A stretch of 64,000 nt of DNA, from contig NC_079519.1 of NCBI RefSeq assembly GCF_000801105.2, forward strand, positions 29,363,288 to 29,427,287, written 5' to 3'. The stretch is from Raphanus sativus (taxonomy: Eukaryota; Streptophyta; Magnoliopsida; Brassicales; Brassicaceae). Below the pieces are notes generated by a model, which searched no databases, was not told the DNA's origin, and saw only the letters and a program-made list of their open reading frames with translations. Shown here piece after piece: positions 24,332-35,498 of this stretch. Positions within the stretch are counted from its first letter, which is position 1. Every line of letters begins with the position of its first letter. Position numbers and translations under genes: made by a program.

Positions 24332-24874
24332 TACAACAATTTTTCTTTCAAATAAAATATATAAACAAAGGAATTAATTAATAAAAACTCAAGATTACTT
24401 TTTAACAAAAGAAAATTCATTTTAGGAGTGTTATGTTGATATACAATTTTTTAGAGCATGATTATCAGTGAGACAATTATTTGGTTCTTAGCATATTATA
24501 ATAATTTTTTTTAGTTTTAGGACAAACTTAAGGACTTTGTATGATTAAGCGGTTATTGGTGGGACAATATTTGTATCTTAGGAAATTTTTTTTGTATGCA
24601 ATTGTAAGACATGATAGAACCATGGATTAATCGAGAGCTAGACAGTGCCAAATCCATCAATGAAGACCGTACATTTCACAAAAGAGCGAGAGAGTGAAAA
24701 AAAAATTACTTAAAAAAACATGGTGAGCATGTCTGAAGGAGAGACTGGGACAGAGACAGTCTCTTGGGGATGAGACCAGAAGCTCCTGTAAACCCAATAG
24801 ACTGCAAGAACATGGCCAATTCATTACATACAGATCCTATAACTTGGAAAATGAAACAAGCTCAGGAGACTTAC

Positions 24875-25056
24875 AGCCCAGTAGTGATTGTCGGTGATGT
24901 TCCAGCCTCCACGGTAAGGCTTAAAGGCCCTGAGAATGTCAGGTCTCTTGGTTCTGTGAGCTGCCAAGACGAGGTAGTCAGAGAGATCAGCTGATGGTCC
25001 TGGTGCTAACGAATCTGTTGAGATTGCTCCTTTCCATGATCCAAAATTAGGTGAGC
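24875..25056 (-). pseudogene. Orphan exon of a membrane-protein family
   Basis: A 182-bp exon with consensus splice sites on both sides (acceptor TGCTACAG before 25056, donor GTAAGT after 24875). It encodes a piece including SLAPGPSADLSDYLVLAAHR and FKPYRGGWNITDNHYW. The 'GGWNI.N.HYW' motif recalls a plant family of multi-pass transmembrane proteins (At1g71110-like, from memory). The exons with membrane segments are absent, so it is a fragment. The family call is tentative. Confidence 0.45.
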
Positions 25057-25140
25057 CTGTAGCAAAAAAAAACAGAATTGTCATCACCCAACAAACACAC
25101 AAAAAGTTAGAAAACTCATCACAAGTTTCAAGCTTACCAT

Positions 25141-25239
25141 AACATGATGAAACATATATTTGATTGCTCTCACTCAGAGAACAAAGAGACAGAAACCCGT
25201 CAGGTACTACCAACATGATGAAACATATATTTGATTGCT
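25141..25239. repeat. 28-bp direct repeat inside the fragment cassette
   Basis: The 28 bases from 25141 (beginning AACATGATGAAACATATATT) recur at 25212-25239, 71 bp apart. One copy lies inside the ESD4-like frame (codons for EAIKYMFHHV). The other abuts a potential splice donor. This indicates a local duplication when the cassette was assembled. Confidence 0.85.
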
Positions 25240-25502
25240 TCACCACGACACCTCTCTTTCAAAGCATCACCAAAGCCTCTGTCTTTCAGTTTACAAGTCC
25301 TGTTCTCAGCACTCTTGAGAACCTTTCTGTACGCTTCAAAACTGGAGACATCAGTCACAGCAGCATCCACCAACAAGCTCCCGTTGTTCAGATTGACATC
25401 CACTAAAGACACTTCCTTTTCCTTCTCTTCAACATATTGAAGCTCATCGTCGTCAACATCAATCACTTCTCTGTCCGCTCTATTAGAGCGCCGCAAAGGC
25501 AA
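25200..25502 (-). pseudogene. ESD4/ULP1-like N-terminal fragment
   Basis: An open 100-codon frame begins MPLRRSNRADREVIDVDDDE and contains DVSSFEAYRKVLKSAENRTC and KLKDRGFGDALKERCR. This resembles the non-catalytic region of plant SUMO proteases of the ESD4/ULP1 type, where an acidic 'EVID.DDDE' stretch precedes 'SLEAYRK..QSAEKR'. The Cys-protease domain is absent and the frame stops soon after. It is most simply a captured fragment. If transcribed it could make a short peptide lacking protease activity (speculation). Confidence 0.5.
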
Positions 25503-25574
25503 ATCAAGTGCGTTCCTTTTTAAGCTTTTATAGTTCCTTTCAATAGCATCAGGCTACACAATCCTAATTCATCT

Positions 25575-25859
25575 TTATTGAATCGAACCAGAATCGGTGG
25601 AAATAGAGCAATTACTATCATCTTCAGTTGCGGTGGCTGAGAGTGAGGCTGAGCCATTGGAGCTGCTACCACCAGCGTCTTCTCCAGCTCCGAGAGATAC
25701 ATAGGCGAGACAGCGAAGCCTAGAAACAGCACGAGAAGACATCAAAGAGTTTCCGGAGAATCGTCGAACTCTTGCGAATGGAGCGTGGAGAGCTTGGGAG
25801 GTAGTAGAACGAAAATCACGAGATTTGTGAAACAAGATCACAATCTCACTTCCCCTCAC
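25575..25859 (-). other. Unassigned exon-like open frame
   Basis: 94 codons with near-neutral base composition unlike the AT-rich surroundings. Ser/Arg-rich N-terminal half (SRAVSRLRCLAYVSLGAGED), then an acidic, Ser-rich end. It resembles an organelle-targeting leader plus the start of a mature protein. I do not recognise the parent gene. It is in the same orientation as the two fragments downstream. Confidence 0.35.
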
Positions 25860-26085
25860 GATTTGCTTCGGTTACTCTCCTCATGCCACGTCTCTCCCAA
25901 GGACGTGCTCAAATGTATCTACGCTAACGACGTCCCACTAATTTTTCTATTTATTTCATTTATTTTTAATCATGTTTATGCTAAGGACAATCACTGCATA
26001 CACCGTTAATCATGGTCTTAGAGTCTAAACTGTGCCAATTTTCAACTAATATCCGGTAATTTCCACACACTTGTCCGTACTTGCC

Positions 26086-26093
26086 TATATAAA
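26086..26093 (+). promoter_or_regulatory. TATA box of bHLH gene
   Basis: TATATAAA lies 158 bp upstream of the ATG, in an ACAC-rich leader typical of plant 5' UTRs. It is only about 65 bp downstream of the end of the gene-fragment element. Confidence 0.6.
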
Positions 26094-26250
26094 CCACACA
26101 CACCCTCATAAAACATATATCAAAATCTCACATTAATACTCCTCATATCACACTCACACATAGCACACACACATATAAAACTCTTGACTTTTGTCTAATA
26201 ACGACTAAGGGGTAAGCATATATTAAAAATTTCTGATTTTCTTCTGTTTT

Positions 26251-27961
26251 ATGGCTGAGGAGTTTCAAGCGACGGCAGCAATTTGCGGCAGCGGAGGCGG
26301 CGCGTGGTGGAACTCGCCAAGGAGCGTTATGTCTCCTTCGGATAATTTATTGTCGTCTTGTTTCGGGCAGCGAGATGCTGATTCCGACAGCGGAGGAAGC
26401 ACCGTGAGTATTGACTCAACGTTGCAAATGATGGGTCTAGGGTTTTCCTCAAACTCTTCTTCAGATTGGAACGAAACCGTTTTGTAAACTTCTTAAGAAC
26501 ATTACCTTTAATTTCTTTGAGTTCTTCTAGTTTTTGATGAAATTGATAAATATATATTCAATTATAATCACAAGATCACTTTTGTTTATTGCTTTGTGTT
26601 TTTCAGACAAGAAGACTTAAACTCAAGCTTCATAAGCTCGCAAGATCACTATCAAGGCCAAGGATTCTTATCCACAACTAGTTCACCTTATCTTCTTAAT
26701 CCAGCTTGTTCTTCATCTTCATCACCTTCTTCTTCTTCCTCGAGCTTGTTACAAACCTTGTACGATCCGGAACCGAGTCCGTACAGGTTCCTTTCTACCA
26801 CTAGCTGTTCAATCAACGATCCTCAGCTCTCTTGGGCTAGTAGTAAGACAAGTCCTCACCATCAAGCTGCTTATGGAATAATTAACAACTTCTCTAACAA
26901 CACAAACTCTCGACCCTTTTGGAGTTCTTCATCAACCACTAACTTAAACAATACGCCGCATAACAATTTTATAACCACTTCGCAGACAATACCTACTCGT
27001 CTTGAGGAAAGAACTAAGGTAATTAATCACATGTATGTCAAAATTTGCTGATATATAAGTTTGTTGCTAATTTATTGAGTTTTTGTTTTGTGTTGAAGAA
27101 TCAGAAGACTAAAGGCCAGAGCGAGTCTTTAAAGAGAACAAAGAATGATGAATCCCCGTCGAAGAAACAGAGAATTAGTACGCCTTCACCACTGCCAACT
27201 TTTAAGGTAAATAATCATAAATCAAGATTAGTTTATAACATTTTATTTTAACTTTCTTGGTGGATAAAAAGGATTGTAAATGTAACAGGTGAGAAAAGAG
27301 AATCTAAGGGACCAGATTACTTCATTACAACAGCTAGTTTCACCTTTCGGAAAGGTGAATGATTTATATGTTTATTTATTTATTTGGATTAATAATATAT
27401 ACGAGCAAAAGTTTTCTCGTGGTTAGGTTTATGTATTGAGCTCCTATATTTTTTTCTGTTCTTCTGAGCTAATTTTCAGACAGATACTGCATCTGTTCTC
27501 CAAGAATCCATAGAGTACATCAAGTTTCTTCATGATCAAGTCATTGTACGTTTCTAGTGATTTCTCTCACAAAATCTTTTTCTAAGTCAAGAAACCCTAG
27601 AAATGATCAAATAATTTTCTTAAAAGGATATGATCAAATATTGAGCATTATATACAGGTTCTCAGCACTCCATACATGAAACAAGGTGCTTCCGTCCAAC
27701 AACAACATCAGGTTTAGTTACTGCTCTATCTAGTGTTTTATTTTTGTCCATATTTGGAGTCCTCATGCCATCATGGTTAATTAAGTATTAATTGAGTATG
27801 GATTCATACAGGAATCTGGTAAGAATCAAAATGGAAACGAGAATCAAGAACTAAGAGCACACGGTCTTTGTCTCGTTCCCGTATCAAGCACTTTTCCGGT
27901 GGCTAATGAAACAACCGTCGACTTTTGGACGCCAACGTTTGGGGGCAGCAGTTTCAGGTAG
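26251..27961 (+). CDS. bHLH112: bHLH112-like transcription factor
   Basis: Seven exons with GT-AG introns: 26251-26483, 26607-27018, 27099-27206, 27289-27354, 27480-27545, 27658-27711, 27812-27961. They join in frame to 362 aa. The N terminus starts MAEEFQ with a WWNSPRSVMSPSDNLLSSCF motif typical of this clade. Long Ser/Asn-rich stretches follow. The helix-loop-helix is split over exons 3-6: SPLPTFKVRKENLRDQITSL, LVSPFGKTDTASVLQESIEY, IKFLHDQVIVLSTPYMK. The basic region lacks the canonical His-Glu-Arg E-box contacts, as in Arabidopsis bHLH112 (a nuclear regulator of abiotic-stress genes, reported to bind other boxes). The C terminus GLCLVPVSSTFPVANETTVD matches the clade. The remembered orthologue is At1g61660. 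No disruption is seen. Confidence 0.93.
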
Positions 27962-28210
27962 AGTAGATGAACGTATATTAAAGGTTCTTTATTAGCATAG
28001 ATACTATACTCATCAGTATTGGTTAGAAATATTGATAATAAAGAAGGAAAATAAAATTCGTACGTCATGATCTAAGATTGAATCATTACTTTGAAAAAAG
28101 TAAGGATAGTAGAAAAATGATGACTCTTCAAAGATAGGCAGAGGCAACAATGGTGTTGGAGGGGACCAACTACAAAAGCAAGAATGATTTAGGACTTAGA
28201 AAAATGGGAT

Positions 28211-28247
28211 TATCTATTATACATTTTTTTTCTATCTATTATACATT
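28211..28247. repeat. Microinsertion, 15-bp direct repeat
   Basis: TATCTATTATACATT at 28211-28225 and 28233-28247 flanks only 7 bp (T6 then C), in the 3' flank of the bHLH gene. Confidence 0.7.
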
Positions 28248-28322
28248 AATAGGCTCTATGTTAGAAAAAAAAGAAGATATATAAATAACTAAGCTGAATT
28301 TGGTTTTAATTCTTTTAGGTGA

Positions 28323-28326
<4 letters not shown>

Positions 28327-28374
<48 letters not shown>
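28327..28374 (+). repeat. (AG)24 microsatellite
   Basis: A perfect dinucleotide run of 48 bp, 365 bp past the bHLH stop codon and possibly within its longest 3' UTR. Confidence 0.97.
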
Positions 28375-28377
<3 letters not shown>

Positions 28378-30240
28378 TGGTTGTCAAGACGGACGGGAAC
28401 ATATGCTAAATTCAGCTTGAAGACTTCAAATCATGGACAATTATCTTAATGTATTTTCTTCTTCTTCTTTAATATTTTAATTTGATACTATTTCGTAGGG
28501 GGTTTTATTGCTGAATTTAGCACATATGGGTTGTTTTATATTGAAGAACCTTTTGTTCCTGTCCTTGTTCTTGAATATATATAATATACATAATTTTTCT
28601 GTTGGTGCCATCTTTGTTAGTCACTTATTAAAGATCAACCTCTAAGTTTGTTTCTGATTTGTAGGTGTATAAAACTTACATTCGCTCCGAAAACGAATTT
28701 ATATGCTGATGAGTAACAATAATGTAATTTATATCTCTACGTATATATACAGAGATCGTGTTAACTATTTTACTAACCTATAAGTTAATAAATATTAATA
28801 TCAAAAATTAGACAACTTCAAAATATATATAAATAATTCGATAAAATAATAAATCATTATAACTATATAGTTCTAGTAATATAATAAAATTATTAATATT
28901 CTTTGCTACTTCAAAATAAGCGTTGTTTTAGGAAATATATATTATTCAAATAATATTATATTTTCAAATTTCAAAAATATTTTTTTAGTTATATCACTAA
29001 CGGGTGTTTTATAATAATTAATTTTATGCTAAAACAATTAAGGATATTATCAATTAATTATATAAAATATTATCTTCTAATTGTATTTAATTATGTTAAT
29101 TTGTTATATCTTGCTTGAAAAATATAAGAGATTAAATTTTTAATTAATTAAATTAAAAATATAACCCAAAATAACAATTCTAATTTTAGATACTGTTTTA
29201 GAAAACATGGATTTATTCTTCAGATCTACATATGAATTTGTCGATTAAAGTTTTGTTTGCGTACTATTCTAAAATATTCCTTATAAATTCGTAGGTTTAC
29301 AAATTGATAAAGTATAACTTGTACTTATGGGTTTCCAATCTGGATATCGGTTTTGTTTCGGTTAGGTTTTTTTCGATTTTTTGGCATTATAGTTTTTAAA
29401 ATAATTACCATATTAAAACTATATCTACTTTAGTTTGGTTCGGTTTATATATCTTTGATTTTAGGTTTATTTAGTTTGGTATTTGGTTCGGTATATATCT
29501 TTGATTTTAGGTTTATTTAGTTTTATACCAAAAAAATAAAGATTATATATTTTATAAATTTTTGTGAATTTTACTTTATATGATTAAGATATGGCTTTAA
29601 ATTTAATATACCACGACAAATATTTTGGGTTTTTAAATATTTTTTTTCTTTAATATTTAAATAACTTGTATACATATTTAGTTAATAATAGTAATAGTTT
29701 TATTTGATAATGTCAAAAAAAAAACATTGTCTTGTTTAATTTGATAAAAAAAAAATTTAAAATAAAATATAAATTACTAAAATCAATATTTAAGTATGAC
29801 GATCGTACATACGATACATATATTTAAGTTCCATTATATAAAATATGCAAAATATTTTTTATATATATTTACATTTTAGTTTATTTAAACGCTATATACG
29901 TGTTATCCTGTCGGTAGTATCACCAAAATATATATAATTTTTAAAATAATTTTATGTTATTTCATAACGAAATTAATAGTTACTAATAAAGAAAATAAAC
30001 GGTCGCAAGAGAACAATATGATAGAAAGGGCAATATTTCTTTATCGATTCAACAAATCTACTCTATTAAAATAGAGTCCTATTTGAAATTTACCATGGCA
30101 TTGTTTTAATTTTGGACCTTTTAAAACATGTTGTGACTAAAAATACAGACACGCTATATGCTATATATTTATCGTAAGTTATGCTTTTTTTTTTCTTATC
30201 TTTCTTATCAAATTAAACATATTCTTCCAATAAATTATCT

Positions 30241-30285
30241 AGAAGAGGAACTCCTCAAGTACTGAAAAAGAAGAGGAACTCCTCA
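30241..30285. repeat. Microinsertion, 17-bp direct repeat
   Basis: AGAAGAGGAACTCCTCA at 30241-30257 and 30269-30285 flanks 11 bp, agtactgaaaa. The A run is short; it lies inside the Helitron at 30057. Confidence 0.7.
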
Positions 30286-30439
30286 GGCTTGAGATTAATA
30301 ATTCCAGAGACGTCAGAAACCTAATTGATAATTCAGCCGACGAGGCTTTCATCTGATTCAGATTATTTTGATTTAAACTGGAGTTAGGGTTTGAATCTGG
30401 AAACATGTAGATCTACTGATTGACTGTTTACAATGTGCA

Positions 30440-31045
30440 GGTACGTCGTTGATCTGTACGGTTTGTTAAGGATGTTTGAAGATCTTAGAAACAAAGCAGA
30501 TTCTGTTTCTTGGAATGTTATTCAGACGGCTTGCGACGTGAACAGTCAGCAGAAGTGTTCACAATTGTTAAGATGATGAAATCCAGATCACATAACCATG
30601 TGTAATCTTCTGTTACGTGTTTGTGTGAAAAATTTCAACTCTGAAACTAGGAAATCAAGTCCATTGCTATAATAATCTAAAATTGGCTTGGTTCTTAAAC
30701 AATTTATGACAAAAGGACTCATTGATAATAATATGTTAAGTGTGGGTCATTAGAGAAAGAGAGAAGGATATTTTATTCATTGGACAACAAAGATATAGTT
30801 TCATGGAACACTTTTGTTAGTTAGATATGCACAGTTTGGATTTGGAAAAGAAGCTCTCACTTTATCAAGGAAATGAAAAGTTCAGGCATGGAGCCAAACC
30901 ATGTAACCGTTGTCGGTGTTCTTACTGCCTGTAGTCATGTTTGGTAGGTGGAAGATGGTTTTGATCATTCATGCAAAGTGAACATGGGATTGCACCGAAG
31001 AAAGAACATTGCTCTTGCGTAGTCGACTTCGCTGAGGACGTTCTT
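30440..31045 (+). pseudogene. PPR-repeat protein fragment (decayed)
   Basis: Reading across several frameshifts gives characteristic PLS-type pentatricopeptide words: FEDLRNKADSVSWNVIQTAC (30470-30530), 'FGKEALTL' (30845-30865), 'KSSGMEPNHVTVVGVLTACS' (30878-30937) and 'HGIAPKKEHCSCVVD' (30986-31027). Functional PPR proteins of this class bind organellar RNA. This copy has many stops and indels and no start, so it is dead. It resembles At3g53360-like genes from memory. Confidence 0.75.
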
Positions 31046-31640
31046 CAATAAGAAAGGGACGACTTCTGGTTGGAGATGTAAGCTGCAATGATTCAGAGAC
31101 TCCTTTATCCAGCTATAAACAAGGCAAGGAGTGAATTGTAATGTGGGGTTTTGTTCTCTCCAGGAGCAGGGACTCCTTTCTTGAGCTTCTCCCGCTTGAG
31201 TTTCTTCTTAGAAACATAAAATTTTTTATCACTGTTTTAATTGCTTGAGAAAAGATCCCGAGGAGTTAAGTGTTTACAACGGAAACACAATGATACGGCC
31301 CAATCCGAAAATATAAGCAGCTACTACTTATTGAAAGGAGAAGGAACATAAAATAAGAAAGTGCCAGTAGACACCATGAGAGGAGGGGTAGTGGAGAAAC
31401 TGCAGAGGTAAGAACCACTCTCATTAAGATTGAGCTTCGATATCCAGACGGCTTAGTAGCCACGACGGACCTCCTGTAGCAATGAAAGACTGGTAGCTCT
31501 GGTCAGATGTTACAGTTTTTGCTATCTCATGAAGAATAGTGTTCCTATCCTGTCACGTGAAAGAGCTAAAAAGCCATTTTGAAGTCCCTTTTCTGAGCAA
31601 GGAACACAACAAACGACAGACCATCATTGAACTGCTGCAA
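31046..31640. other. Unassigned exon-like DNA inside Helitron
   Basis: Base composition is close to genic. A minus-strand stretch near 31150-31215 reads KKKLKREKLKKGVPAPGE, a basic peptide I cannot place. Another near 31550-31640 has FNDGLSFVVFLAQKRDFKMA. These could be further captured exons on the opposite strand. Confidence 0.3.
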
Positions 31641-31779
31641 ACCAACCATAAAAAAAGTTAAATAAAAATTTCTGATAATAATATATTCTAATAATTACAA
31701 TGTTTAGAAGTGTAATAAAACTATATAAAGACAAAAAAATCGGTTAGTATTATTAACTATTTTAATCATTGTAAAATAA

Positions 31780-31985
31780 ATATTTTTAACTATTTTAAAA
31801 TAACTATTTTATTTAATTAAATAAATATTTTATTTATTTTAAAATAAATATTTTATTTATTTTAAAATAAATATTTTATTTATTTAAAATAACGATTTAT
31901 TATTTTAATATAAAATTTTATTTATTTTAAATAACTATTTTAATTAATTTAAAATAATTATTTTTAGTTACTTTAAAATAACTAT
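31780..31985. repeat. AT minisatellite
   Basis: Repeated, partly palindromic units of about 23 bp built on 'taaatattttatttatttt' and 'aaaataaat', at least four near-perfect copies at 31820-31890 and diverged ones around. It lies inside the Helitron. Confidence 0.85.
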
Positions 31986-33345
31986 TTATAATGTAGTAAC
32001 ATATAAGCTGACAAAATTACCTCCGTAATTAAAAGAAAATAATATCACACTTAATCTCCAAGTCAAAACTACTAAAAATATTATATATTATAAACTAACA
32101 TATCATGCACAAAACATTATAATACAAATAAATTCTATACATGTTAAGAAATATCTTATATAGATGTATTCAATAACATTTATAGTATATCCTCATGTTA
32201 TAGAGCACAAATATAAACCATAAATTTTAAAATTGTATAAAATAATCTGAACTAGACATGAGCACATGTATCATGAACCAAAAAATCGAACCAAATAAAT
32301 AGGTTGAGTTTGGTTTGGATCCTACCAAACGGGATCATATATCTCTAGAACTAAAATTCTAAAACAGAATCGGAACCAAACAAAAAAACAAATGGTTATG
32401 CAAATTTCTATAATAGAATTTACATACTTTTAAATATTAACTATATTTAGTTTTAAAATAATAAATATTGAAATAATATTTATAAACCAAAATAAAACTA
32501 ACTACCAGAACCTTTTTATCAAAAATATAAAATATGAATTATCCAAATTTTGATTCGAAAACAAAAAAAATGATATTTAATAAAAAAAACTTAAATTTTT
32601 TGATTTTAAACCACAAACAGTATAACCGAACCAAAGAGAATGTGATTTAAATTATCTCGGATATTAGAAAATTTCTATCTTTGTTAACCAAACCAAAAAA
32701 ACTAAAACTAAACTGGAGCCGAACCAAATTTTCAAAATATATCCAAATGGATCCTACACCTATGGAACCAAACCGAAACTAAAACCAAAAACCAAATATC
32801 CAAAACTAATCCGAACAATTTTAATAAAGATTTGACAAAACAATATCCGCGCACAGCGCGGGTCCGTATCTAGTTATAATAACTATAGTTTATGACGTCT
32901 CGCAAACCACTAGGCTAAGCCTTAGTTACGTTTTTATTTCACATATTTAATATCTATACTTATTAATAACTTACCTTTTTACCTCTTAAATAAAAAACAA
33001 AATACATAAAAATGATGTTTTGAAATTTAACCGAATATGGCAGTTTCCATATTTTTCGGATTTGCCTAAAATATGTATCCTAACTAACCCAGAACACAGT
33101 AAAATAGGTGTAAAACCTATTCTTTCTTAAGCGTCATATTAGGTAAAAAGCAGAACATGTTATAATATAAAAAATATGTAAGGTATAACATAGAGTTGGA
33201 ATTATATATCGTTTTCTAGTTCTGGATAGATTGAAGATATCTTGCTAGATTGTGACGTAACAAATTTTAACTTAGATATAAGATGCAAGAAAGGTAGTTG
33301 ATGTTACATAATCTGGATAGATCTATATATAAAACTTAGTATCTG

Positions 33346-33445
33346 NNNNNNNNNNNNNNNNNNNNNNNNNNNNNNNNNNNNNNNNNNNNNNNNNNNNNNN
33401 NNNNNNNNNNNNNNNNNNNNNNNNNNNNNNNNNNNNNNNNNNNNN
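33346..33445. other. Assembly gap (100 N)
   Basis: 100 N placeholder, length unknown, shortly after the Helitron end. The 32874-33345 and 33446-34169 flanks are AT-rich with no gene. Confidence 0.98.
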
Positions 33446-34183
33446 ATATATATTATTCTATGTTTCTGTAATTAAAAATAGTGAATCATATATAATTATA
33501 TAAGTTAAATTATATTTTAGATGTGAAATATTAATATATTAAAAACTTCAATATATTATGATTGCAAAATTTATTTTTGGATACACATATAATTTTTTAA
33601 TAAAACTGGTTGATTAGGTAAAAAGGATCATAATGCTTAACCAATCGAGATCTTGGTGATAAAGATAGAGCATAAATGAGGAAAACATTTTAAACCAAAT
33701 TAGTTTCTACCTGAAAATTCGAATCTCTCATTTCAACTATCGATCAATTAGAATCAATTCGTAATATATTTTGACAATTATGCCATGCTCCAAAAGAACC
33801 AATGATATATATGTTGTAAAGTGAATATAAAAGGTAAAAGAAAACATTATGGGCATAATTTTAGTCGTTCAAAGGACGAAATTTCGTCTTTTTTTTGTTG
33901 GCTTTATGTGAAAACAAGTTCTTAGTGTCTTCAGTTATAAGCTTTGTTTGATTGAAACCTAAAAGCGTTATTCCTTTGTTTCTGTACAAAATAATAGATC
34001 ACTTTGATTCTAATTTTGCTAAGCTTTTGAGAATCATAAAGATACGCAAGAATATTCTTTCCAAAACAAATCTCCAAAGTAGTCTTTGATTTTCTTTCCA
34101 AAACTTATAAGAATATTTAAAATCTTTGTGAATGTGTAAAGATGTGTAAAGTGATATTTTTGCCTCAAACAATGACAAAACTA

Positions 34184-34429
34184 GACCGAGTGATTGTGGT
34201 CGGGTGGTAAGGAGACAGACCTGGGACACTAACATGTTTCAGGAACGATCCACCTGCTGCGTGAAATTAAGTCACAATTATCTAGATCACCTAATACGGA
34301 TATGGATACATGTTTTAGAGCCCATTTGGATACCCGGAGAGAGGATCTATCCGTGGGTTGCACCTCTCCTTGGTGATTAGTTTGGGCTTCTCCATAGGTC
34401 TGGGATACACACACGTTAATAAAAAAAAA
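34184..34429 (+). mobile_element. SINE with perfect 14-bp TSD
   Basis: A 246-bp insertion between two copies of CAATGACAAAACTA (34170-34183 and 34430-34443), ending 'cacgttaataaaaaaaaa'. The 5' part contains TGGTCGGGTGGTAAGGAGAC, a good tRNA-type box A region. The body is moderately GC-rich compared with its AT-rich flanks. The minus-strand frame across it is not a gene. It appears to be a different subfamily from the SINE at 7759. Confidence 0.82.
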
Positions 34430-34443
34430 CAATGACAAAACTA

Positions 34444-35315
34444 TAAATATTAGGTATAAAGTTGGTTAGTGGCAATTTTGTAATATGTAGGACTTTTGGA
34501 CTTGAACCAATCTTGAATTTAAGTTGGCATGTCTACTTGCGTGAGTGTCGAGCGACAATAAAGTATCGATCAACACTTCTTCTTAATCTCGACTTTGATT
34601 TCTGATTTCTTGAACAATTAGAGTTTCCTCATCCTTAAACTGTAAAACCCTCTATAATCTTCACATTTGTCTCTTTTTTAACATAATATTCACATTTGTC
34701 TAAAACATGTATGAATCTGAAAATACTCTAAAACAGACTCCATACACATATAATGAATCTTAAAAAGTAGTATATCACGTAACCACCAACCTGAAAAATT
34801 GGATCGAAGATCACGACGCAGGACCTTGGCAGAAAGACTCATAGAAAACGGGAAATGAGAGAGAAAGTGAACAAAAGATGACTAGCTGGTCAGAAAACCA
34901 ACCATTTCCATAGTCAGCCACCGCCAGCGCTCCTTTCAAGACCGTCATGGCCCTGAACATAGCGAGCTTACTCATCAGCCACTGTCAATTCAAGCAACCT
35001 AAAAATCTTCACCGCTACGAACCACCACATAAACAACCCTAAAAATTCTCACCAGTAAAAACCACGACACGACTCACCGCCTTCCCCCAACACCACCTGA
35101 AAGCATTACAAAACCAGACATGCGATCAACAGACAGAAGCAGAGGCACCAAACACTTGAGGAAGTACACCGGACCATGTCCTTAATATATTCAGACATGC
35201 ACAAAATGGAGATATCAACTACCACGGTAACTAAGCTGAAAAGTATTGGTGGTCTTAGATCTGCTACATAAACTTGTTGAAGACGAATCTTCTCACCAAA
35301 TACGAAAGAACCGGC

Positions 35316-35322
<7 letters not shown>
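34444..35322. other. Intergenic with unassigned GC-richer stretch
   Basis: 34800-35320 is less AT-rich (words such as 'ccaccgccagcgctcctttc') but shows no consistent reading frame on either strand. It may be old element or gene debris. Confidence 0.3.

Positions 35323-35374
<52 letters not shown>
35323..35374 (+). repeat. (AG)26 microsatellite
   Basis: A perfect 52-bp dinucleotide run, longer than the one at 28327. The minus-strand 'signal peptide-like' Leu-Ser repeat frame across it is an artefact. Confidence 0.97.
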
Positions 35375-35376
<2 letters not shown>

Positions 35377-35498
35377 GTCCCATCATGATTCAGCAGTGAA
35401 AACACCGTGACTGGAGGGCCGAAACGTTAAGAAAAAATGATGGTTTGTTAGTAAGAAGAGAGAAGGAAGGAGATGAAGCTTCTATCTGGGAAATACAT

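Larger units (their letters stand above)
24454..26020. mobile_element. Candidate TIR element carrying gene fragments
   Basis: Left end GAGCATGATTATCAGTG...ttcttagcat (24454-24494) and right end atgctaagga...TTAATCATGGTC (25978-26017) are imperfect inverted repeats of about 40 bp. Part of the left end is repeated inwards at 24540-24585. Between them lie three minus-strand gene-derived pieces and little else. A Mutator-like or other DNA element with captured fragments (Pack-type) is a reasonable reading, but no target duplication and no transposase were found. Confidence 0.35.
27962..30056. other. 3' flank of bHLH gene and AT-rich intergenic
   Basis: T-rich DNA to about 28700 may include 3' UTR. 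Beyond it the sequence is over 75% A+T with no coding pattern. A ~60-bp unit with 'tatatctttgattttaggtttatttag' is tandemly repeated at 29430-29525. Confidence 0.4.
30057..32873 (+). mobile_element. Helitron carrying a PPR gene fragment
   Basis: It begins TCTACTCTATTAAAATAGAG after an A. It ends with hairpin CCGCGC-ACA-GCGCGG (32847-32861), spacer TCCGTAT and CTAG (32870-32873) before a T. The 2.8-kb interior contains a decayed PPR segment (30440-31045), unassigned GC-richer DNA to about 31640 and an AT minisatellite. No Rep/helicase is present. Ends are clear. Capture of host DNA is a known Helitron habit, and the gene-like part lies wholly between the ends. Confidence 0.78.

Noticed and set aside
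25785..26009. Plus-strand ORF upstream of bHLH112 as an upstream gene
   Set aside because: It is the opposite strand of the unassigned fragment and runs through the element end. No recognisable protein.
31780..31985. CRISPR-like regular repeats
   Set aside because: Units are contiguous AT minisatellite without unique spacers, in a plant nuclear genome.
35106..35405. 99-codon minus-strand frame with a Leu-Ser repeat resembling a signal peptide
   Set aside because: The repeat is translation of the (AG)26 microsatellite. No domain and no gene structure around it.
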